Assembly: GCA_019454045.1 (NCBI GenBank)
Contig: SKCR01023428.1
Coordinates: 92,733-156,732 of the forward strand
Length of the DNA stretch: 64,000 nt
Reading direction: 5' to 3'
Origin: Zanthoxylum bungeanum
Lineage: Eukaryota; Streptophyta; Magnoliopsida; Sapindales; Rutaceae
Shown: positions 55,899 through 64,000 of the stretch, in pieces
How the letters are laid out: every line of letters begins with the position of its first letter
Position numbering within the stretch: position 1 is the stretch's first letter
Position numbers and translations under genes: made by a program
The notes under the pieces: generated by a model
What the model was told of the DNA's origin: nothing
Seen by the model: the letters and a program-made list of their open reading frames with translations, nothing else
The model's database searches: none

Positions 55899-57356
55899 GC
55901 ATTAGAATAAAATAATGCATAAAATGACATGTGTCATGTGGGCCCCACACGTTTCCAAATGAAAGTGGGCCCACGTGCACTCACGCGTTCGGGTTCGATA
56001 TTTCCGAAATACCGAGCTTACGTCGCGACGTTAATTCAATCGAATAATTGCAGCTAGCGAAATTATTATTTACGTCGCTAACGAATTAATTCTAAATCAA
56101 CTCGTTTGCCCGAATTAAAATCTAATTTTAATTCCGCGTCGAAATCTAATTTCATCTAATATATCGAATATATTAATACATCGATTAATTTCGAATTAAT
56201 CATTCTCTCTCTTTAGACGACATTTTATCCCGGATAAAACATCTCCGTTATTAATCCTAGATTAATTTTCTCTCTCTTCTATTATAATCCTAGATTATTC
56301 AAGAGTGCGAGTTGTGCGTCATCGGTGGATTATCGGGAAGCGACCCATGAGATCCCCGGATAATCTGGCAGTAAATACGGTCGTCGGAGTATCCGAATCA
56401 CGTACGTACCAAGTACTACTTTCTACCGATTTACGAGACAAGGTCGACTCCTAGCAAAGCACCAAGTCTTCCCAAGTTCTCCGGACATATTCTTCAAAGA
56501 ATATCAAAGATCTGTATCAAGCGTAGTATACAATTGTATTGTGCATATCGGCCCAGTATCAGATAGTCACGTGCTAGGGCTGGGGCTGGATAAGTGTCTG
56601 CCCCGTCCGAAACACATATCGGATGTCTGGTAACTAGTCTCTATAATCGGATATTCATGACCTGGTCATAATATCACGATTGGATGCGCATCACTTAAGA
56701 GCACTAATACCGTATCCTGCGTGACATCATCTCCACTATGACTGGAGTGACACTTCCGTCTTGACATCACATCCAATACACTACGATTCCTGATAAACCC
56801 AGAAGAGGTTAACGCAGAACCAGTTAAGATCCCCCACCACCAAAACCAAAGTTTACCGATTGTCGTAAGTATTAGCGATGTAAGTCTCAGGTTAAGACTA
56901 TACACACCTACCTTGATTTCGGCCTCCCATAGACACCTAGTCATAATACCAATGGGATTCCGAAGGGTCTATCCAGAGCGAAGCTGTTTCCCGTACCATC
57001 GGTGAAACACGACCTCCTATCGCACTTGCACAAGTATCCAATACTTATATATATGAGAACTATGTCGTTGTGCCCTCACAATGCGCACAAGTGCAATACT
57101 AGCCTATTCCGCATTATCGATGTCCAGTCTCGATAATACTACGGCTAGGGATATTTAATGATTAATCCTTCGTGGACTGATACTGTCTCATATCATCTCA
57201 ATCCAGGAACTAATCATAGGGACCTCTCTTCATTATATATCTATGGCGATCTAATCACAAATGACGAGAGTGCAATTTCCTTGTTACATAGTTAATTTGC
57301 TACAGCAACACAATGTTCTGTGCAAATAGTGACGCTATGGGTCATATTATCCAACA
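55899..57356 (-). repeat. 3' LTR (left) of the minus-strand copia
   Basis: Ends TCATATTATCCAACA before the reversed polypurine tract. At its left edge stands an inverted repeat TGCATTA...TAATGCA (first T shared with the junction). Confidence 0.85.
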
Positions 57357-57367
57357 ATCTCCCACTT

Positions 57368-60300
57368 GGCACATAGCCAGTCACTCGAGTGTCCTACACC
57401 CGAACTATGTAAGGTTCGCTCAAATTGCTGAGGAAAGGTTTTCGTCAGCGGATTTGTTCGATTATCGTTTGATGCGATTTACACGATCATCACATCCCCA
57501 CGATGTATGATCCGAACGAATCAGATGATATAGAAGTATATATCTGGATCGTCGATGAGACCTTTAATTCCTTAGCTTGTGCTGACGCCTAGCTCAGCTG
57601 CTAACAGAACCATATCTAATCTAATTAGATTTATTTTTGATCCAAATGGCTTCTATTGCTGCCTCAGCTGCAGCAATAATCCGCATTTGTTGTTTATTCG
57701 GCAACAGTTATCTTGCTTGGAAGATTTCCAGCTCACTGTCCCGTTATTCAAACTTTATAGTACCACAGTATTTAACTGTTTGGAAACTTGCAGCAGTGAT
57801 CTCAGTCACTTCAAGTTCTCCTTCTCCATAGTTTAAGATAGCATCTTTAGTTCTCTGAGATACTAACAGATGTTCTTAACTTCAATCCAGTGACTGTCAC
57901 TTGGATTGACCTGATTGTGACTCCATATGCTTGAAGCGTATGAGACACCAATACAAGTACATTTTAAATGTACAATTTCCAGAGAGTGTTAACAACTCCA
58001 AATCTATCCCAGTAGATCTTTATTCCTCTAATAAAGGTTGTTATCTCCCAGAATTCTACGGAGAATTTGTATTGAAAGCCAAGCTTTCAACAATAGCTAT
58101 ATGGGAATATCACTGTTAGTGCAATCTCCCACTAACCACCTTATATACACAAGAATTATTTCGTTTTGAGTCAAATCATAAACCATTATGATTATTTCAA
58201 AACGACAGTTCCAAGAACCTTATGCTTGCATCAATCCAAACATGGATCGAATAACCCGCAAACCTTGTTTGTCGGTTATATAAAATCGTCAGGATGTTGT
58301 AAACATCCTCCAAAAGGTTTCCTTTTCAGGAAAGCGATTTTGATCTATAACTGACATATTTCATAAATGAAATATATAGTTATCAACAAGCATCTTCAAA
58401 ATGGATTTACCATGGCAACAGGTAAAAAGGTTGAACCGTTATTAACATAATGTTGATAACGATACCTTTTCGTCAAAAGTCTAGCTTTGCACGTTGGTAT
58501 GTTGCCTTCCATGTATGTCTTCCTTGAAGACGTTTAATGTACCATAGGCACAATGCCTTGTGGTACAACAACTAGTATCCAAAATAGTTGTTATACATGG
58601 AATCCATTTCGGACTCATGGCACTTTGCCATAAAAGGGAGTCGATACCTCGTATCACTTCCTCAAAACGTAGTCGGTGGATATACCTTCACAAGATTGAC
58701 ATCTTTATGAGGTTAGATCAGAAACCCATACCCTGGGTTGTTTTCTGACTCTATCCGATCTACGAAGTTCTTGTGTATTTGAAGATTAATGGTATAGTTT
58801 CATCATAGATGAACTATTTGTGTTCCATTACGGACTTCGTGCCTTGAACAGTATTACTCCGATTTTCATCGAGTATCACTATCCTCCCACTGACCACTGC
58901 ATATTGGTATTCCTCTCAGGAAAAACCGCATGGTGAGCAACAATCACATTGTTCTCATGTGAGATTTACAAGTACTGTACTTAAGGTTTCCCTTAGGATA
59001 ACCTATATTGGCACTTATCCAATTCGGGTCCTTAGTTTGGTATCATCCAAACGCTATGCCTGGCATACCCAAATTATCAGGAATGAGAAACCTCGTTTCT
59101 TCCCTGTTCATATCCTATATGATATCTGTCAAACAGATTTATATGGAACCTTATTCTAAATAAGTTTTACACTGTTAATACATATCCTGTAGAAGGAAAT
59201 AGTAGCTCAGAGCGACTCGTGATAAACCTTATCATGTCCTTATCTGAAAGAATACCGTACTCTTTCATGTACGTATGAAACTTACTGCTTAAGTATTTTC
59301 CATTACGGTTTTACCGTGGCGGAATAATACTATAGCCGATCTGTTTGTCTACTTCGTGTCGAAACTCTAAAGTTTCCGATCTGTGTTCTTCAAAAGAAAC
59401 ACATAACCACAACGTGATGTCACATCCGTTAAGGTCACGAAATATTCATGTTAGCATCTAGCCTAGCTAGATATGGGCCCACTTACTTCACCATGAATAG
59501 GGCTAACAGATCGGTGGCCCTTTTACTATTACCAAGTAAATAGTATTTTAGGTATTTAACCTAATAAACTAGAGTCGTAGACCTTATTTGAATAGTCAAA
59601 TCAGTCCTAGTACCCACTCTTCAAAAGTGTGGATATACGAGTCTTGTTTAATAAACTAGATTCGTAGACCTTATTTGAATAGTCAAATCAGTCATAGTAC
59701 CCACTCTTCAAAAGTGTGGATATACGAGTCTTGTTTAATTGTGTCCCAGACAACAATGCCACAAATAAGTCTCTATTGATCAAATCAATTTGAGCTATTT
59801 ATTTGTCATTTTATATGTTTGAGATTTTATTATATTCAAAATATAAATTCTGTTATTTACATCCAATGTATTTATCTCAGTATCATCTTTATATAATGAA
59901 ACACTTTAGTGTTCTAGAATATAAAGGTTTTATCCGTATCGGATTAAACCCTGATATAGAGATAATGTATCTAGTTAAACTAGTTACATTATAACATTTC
60001 CTAATTTAAGTACATACCCAAAGGGTAGTTCCTAAACTTAGGTATCTACGGTCGAAACAGCGACTTTCGTCCCGTTTCCGATTCGCAGAGAAATCTCGGC
60101 TTGAAGTCAGTATCAAGCTCACAGCGGATTCTGAACGTCAATACATATGTGTATTATGTACCACACTAAGTATTTAAAATTCAATTTTAATACTAGTAGT
60201 GAACATAACTTTGACAAATATTTTTTTTAAAGTTAGAGCCTCGCCCTTTCTTTAATTCCTTCGTGTCTTCCATATCCAAATGGTAGTCACTTTGAGATAT

Positions 60301-60430
60301 GTCAATTATCCTTTTCAATATTTCACAAACATTTGGCCAAGCCTTGGTTTTCGGAATATCGAAACGATGTGCACCTTGTGCTACATGCCCAATTGCAAAC
60401 TTTGACTTTTCTCCACTAGAATAGTCAATT
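57368..60430 (-). pseudogene. gag-pol remnant of the minus-strand copia
   Basis: Pieces visible on the minus strand: RNase H start around 57840-57790 (GEGELEVTE-like), the RT stretch around 58380-58260 whose DNA matches 40560-40650 of the other element (GCGATTTTGATCTAT), the linker near 58700-58860, the protease end near 60010-60070 (TCGGAAACGGGACG), and gag near 60260-60430. Stops and shifts occur throughout. An 87-bp tandem duplication lies at 59562-59735. Confidence 0.75.
59562..59735. repeat. 87-bp tandem duplication in the minus-strand copia
   Basis: TAATAAACTAGAGTCGTAGA begins at 59562 and TAATAAACTAGATTCGTAGA at 59649; the units match at nearly every base. Confidence 0.9.
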
Positions 60431-63263
60431 ATTTCTCCAAGAATTATTAATGCAATTTTAATACTTTTAAATCTAAAGATAGATTTATTATAAGTATATT
60501 AATTAAGCACTAAAGTCATCATCACATAAATCTTCCAAAGATTTTATGCTCTACTATTTGCTTAATTATGGGCTTAGTCATAATAAGTTATTTTATCAAA
60601 TAAATTAACCTATTATTAATTGCCAATTGAAAATTAAATCATTTAAAACATTTAACCCAAGGATTATATATTTTAAATATTCAACCTTTCAATTCTTTCT
60701 TGATTTCAATAGTCCAACTATTTAATCAATTTTAATAAGGTACTATTTATTATAATGATTACAATAATCCAATCCAATTATTAATCAACTATAATTTTAA
60801 TATTGATACTATAATCCAATTATAAAATCTACTATCATTTTAATTCAATTATATTGATTATATGATTACTATAATCCAATTATAAAATCAACTATAATTT
60901 TTATTCAATTATATTGATTACTATAATCCAATTATAAAATCAATTATAATTTGAATAAGTTTGTATATAGTCTAACTATATTATTTTAAAACAACATAAA
61001 ATATTAGTCCGACTAATACTTTTGATTAATATGACGAGTAAAATAAAATGAGCGTGTTTAGCGAGTAATTGAACGAATGTTGCAAATTCAATACTTGCCT
61101 CCCACTATTTTTCGTCGAGCCTCTAACCCTCTGTGGAGTACTCGGGAAACCGTGTTTCCTAGTGGGCTAGGATCCTATTAAATAACACACAACCCTGACT
61201 TTGGCCATAATAAAAACTGTATGCTATTTAACTAGGTAGATCTCTCAGATCAATTGGATCTCATCCAATTCCTAGATCCGGTTAGGTGGACATCCAAGTC
61301 CGAAACATATGTATAATGTCAATGTATCCAATACATTTTCGTAACCATATCCCGAATCATCTAGGCCTTGGCTTTGGCCAAAAACAAACCTAATGATTCC
61401 AGTAAGCGGGACCCATTAACGAGGAAAGTTTCGTAATCAATGTCATTGGACAAAAAGTGATCTTGACTTTGGCCAATAAAAATCACGATTTGGACAAGAC
61501 ACCGATATGCAACAAAACTCTCATGATTCAAGTACATCCTTGATTGACAAAGGTCTTGACTTTGGTCAAAAACAAACCAATGCCAACTTCGGATCTTGAA
61601 CAAGAATCATTCAATGGAAGGATATTTGCTTAATATAGATTGAGGGATTTTCGCGTGCAAATTGGCTACCAATTTAATTATCTTTGTTAAGGTCTCATCA
61701 TCATACACCCTTAAACATGCATTCTAAATACATAATAAAGCGAGTATGAAATAAAATAATAATGATATGCGGATGGATACTTTACACATTGATCCTAGAT
61801 CAAATCTCTCCCTTTCTCACTCAAGCTAGCACTTGTACTACTTCTACCCGTCACACTACACTTCTAAAGAAACCTCATATACATAGAGGGGAATAGTGAG
61901 AAGAGAATACAAAGAGAAAGAAGGTGATAAGGCTGGACACGCAGGTCCAATTTATAAATCGAATTTATTACAACGATTTCTAAAATTGCCCACCCGACTA
62001 ATATCCATCCGATATACATTATTCATTCAACACAACCACGTATTCACACACATAAGCATGCTATCAATCAATCTAATCAAAATTAATTAATCTGATAATT
62101 AAGTGATCATCCAATGTTCAAACAACGATTTGATTTTGTTCGAGTCAAACTCGTTTTTGCGAGAATAAGTACTCAAAGTACGAATTCATAATTAAATTAA
62201 ACTACATAATTAAATCCAATTTAACATGTATTAATACTAATTCACTATTCAATTCCAAATTAAATATTGCACTTTATATTAATAAACCTTTTACGATTTA
62301 AATTCAAATTCAATCACGTCGGGACTCAAAGTCCGATTAACGTCCAACGTCAATTTAATTTAAGTCTAATGGGCTTCAATTATTTCTTTAGGCATGGGCT
62401 TCGGCAACCAAAGCCCAATAGTGGAATCACCCAAAATGCCTTAGAAATCAATTTCGGCCCATTAGGCCCAATTAAACATTAAAGGTTCATTAGTCGCAAT
62501 TGGGCTTTATGGTTAAGGTTTTGGGCCCAATTGGATCCAATCCATTGGCCTAAACCAAACTTGATAAATCAAGCCCCAAAAGGCCCAATTACAACAATTC
62601 AAGCCCAAATCCAATTCAAGCCTAAATAATTAAATTACACTAATCCAATTACGCAATTTAATTACCTAAAGTGCATTACGATGATTAATAACCTAAATTG
62701 ATATTTCCGAGCACCAAATTAGTCCAATTAATCATGCTTAATTCATTATCATATGTCCAACACACAAAATGAAAAATCAAACCCATAAACATGCTTCAAT
62801 GCTCTCGGCCAAGGAAGGTGATTTTGTGTCCGATTCGGTTTCGATCCAATCGAACCTACAATCGACATCAAATCAACATCCGATTTGATTTCATACACAT
62901 CCAATGTCACAAAACCAAAATTACCAAGACATTAGGGCAATGACACATTCGGCCAAGGTAAGGAATTTGGGGTTTTTGTCCAATTCGAAATCCAATCCAA
63001 TTCGATTCAAATTACATCAACCTAAATGATTCTAACTCATCAACGAATCAAAACACAAAATTCCAAGAATCCAAAATAACATCACACATTCGGCCAACAT
63101 GAATATTTGGGGAAAATAATTCCAAATCATTTTTCAACAAATTGGTCCAACCAAAATACAATAAACATGTTATAAGCATACTCAAACAATCAATTTATTC
63201 AAATCATGCTCAACAAACATTTACCCAAATTTTAAGCCCTACATTTTTCAACTTGCAACATTA
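60431..63263 (-). other. Untranslated leader of the minus-strand copia
   Basis: 2.8 kb, no coding signature. It contains AT-rich ATAATCCAATTATAAAATC repeats at about 60770-60960 and, reversed, four TGGCCAAAGTCAAG-like motifs at about 61195, 61368, 61463 and 61554, matching the leader of the 11.9-kb element. Confidence 0.65.
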
Positions 63264-63275
63264 GCTCTGATGCCA
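63264..63275 (-). other. Primer binding site of the minus-strand copia
   Basis: Reversed it reads TGGCATCAGAGC, one base from the LTR end; tRNA-iMet type with one change. Confidence 0.85.
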
Positions 63276-63276
63276 T

Positions 63277-63960
63277 TGTTAGTATATTCTAAGGTCCCAA
63301 GATCAACAAGTCATGAAAACATGCATGAATACATCAAGGAGGTAGCAGAATACTCACATGATCTGGTTGAGTCGATTTGGAGACGATCGAACCAAGAAAC
63401 TCACTGCTTGGTGCGCCCACTGCAGCAGCCCCTGCCCTGCAAACAGAAATTTGAGTGAAGAAACGGAGGTCCTAGCTTCGTCGGATGGATCCCGTCTCAT
63501 GGTCGAACCTCCTCTACCACCTTCGCAAGACTTGTAAGTGTGCTAGCACTTGAATTTTCACCATGAAAATCCACTCTTAGCTTCCCTTATTCACGCCCAA
63601 ACTGGTTCAAAACCAGTGAAGAACAGCCACTGTTTTTTTGGCGTGAGGAGAGGAGAGAGTTTGAGAGAAAAATGTGTTGTCTAATTAATTTTGTTACCAA
63701 AAATCAATTTATATTTATGCCATAATATTTATTAAATTAATAATAAACTTATGACACAAATCATGCAATGGTTTAGAGTGTCAAACCTCAAACTCCATGC
63801 AAAGCCATTGAGTGTATTGTACACTATCACCATGCAATGCATTAGAATAAAATAATGCATAAAATGACATGTGTCATGTGGGCCCCACACATTTCCAAAT
63901 GAAAGTGGGCCACGTGCCACTCACGCGTTCGGGTTCGATATTTCCGAATACCGAGCTTAC
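63277..63960 (-). repeat. 5' LTR (right) of the minus-strand copia, truncated
   Basis: Begins TGTTAGTATATTCTAAGG. Similar to the start of the solo LTR at 36322. Cut at ACCGAGCTTAC|TATCCAG. Confidence 0.85.
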
Positions 63961-64000
63961 TATCCAGATACCTCAAGTTCTCCATCTCCATAGATTAAGA
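63961..64000 (-). pseudogene. Start of another copia RNase H fragment
   Basis: Reversed, it reads GGAGATGGAGAACTTGAGGT, which matches the RNase H start of this copia family (compare 57812-57835 and 41168-41190). It continues beyond the window. Confidence 0.6.

Larger units (their letters stand above)
55899..63960 (-). mobile_element. Copia retrotransposon on the minus strand, both LTRs truncated
   Basis: Same family as the 11.9-kb element. Left (3') LTR 55899-57356, reversed polypurine tract 57357-57367, interior 57357-63276, reversed primer site GCTCTGATGCCA at 63264-63275, right (5') LTR from 63277. The left LTR lacks the last ~560 bases of the LTR and the right one is cut at 63960; the two overlap by about 125 bases. 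The pol is too decayed to give a product. Confidence 0.85.

Noticed and set aside
1..64000. tRNA and rRNA genes
   Set aside because: Only 12-19 base primer-site complements of tRNA were seen; no cloverleaf with A and B boxes and no rRNA signature was recognised by eye.

Overview
This is 64 kb of a flowering-plant (eudicot-type) nuclear genome. The evidence is one intron-containing plant sterol gene, plant retrotransposon families (Ty1/copia of the Ale type and others, Ty3/gypsy Athila, Tat-like and chromovirus-like long LTRs), tRNA-iMet-type and GGCGCC-type primer sites, and a 171-bp satellite array. More than 80% of the window is transposon or satellite.

Layout: 1-2.6 kb, 3' end of a copia element with its LTR; 2.6-7.1 kb, two gypsy LTRs of one family in opposite orientation; 7.57-12.76 kb, a delta7-sterol C5(6)-desaturase gene (three exons) with a non-autonomous LTR element in intron 1, a solo LTR in intron 2 and an 8-bp footprint that breaks exon 2; 13.3 kb, a stray methyltransferase exon; 13.9-18.9 kb, the 171-bp satellite; 19.4-19.8 kb, a relic of a PrmC/HemK-like methyltransferase; 20.0-24.5 kb, an Ale-type copia element; 24.5-31.7 kb, nested LTR fragments; 31.7-43.6 kb, a complete but decayed copia element that itself contains a solo LTR; 43.7-55.9 kb, an Athila element; 55.9-64 kb, another decayed copia element on the minus strand, running off the window.

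The most interesting object is the Athila element. Between its integrase and 3' LTR, where Athila elements usually carry an env-like ORF, it has two accessory genes. The first is an intact 183-codon ORF with a basic block followed by a Cys-rich finger that resembles the nucleic-acid-binding proteins of carlaviruses and relatives. The second is an intronless LOG-like gene (cytokinin riboside 5'-monophosphate phosphoribohydrolase family) with one single-base frameshift. Each has splice-acceptor-like sequence just upstream. A retroelement with both a virus-type nucleic-acid-binding protein and a hormone-activating-enzyme homologue is not something I know to be described, but I could not search.

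The second strong observation is the footprint in the sterol desaturase: two 8-bp copies whose junction base is changed to its complement, the classic scar of hAT transposon excision. It shifts the frame and creates a stop nearby. Nesting order can be read from target-site duplications (ATAAT, GGTTG, GTAAC, ATTCT), all given below.
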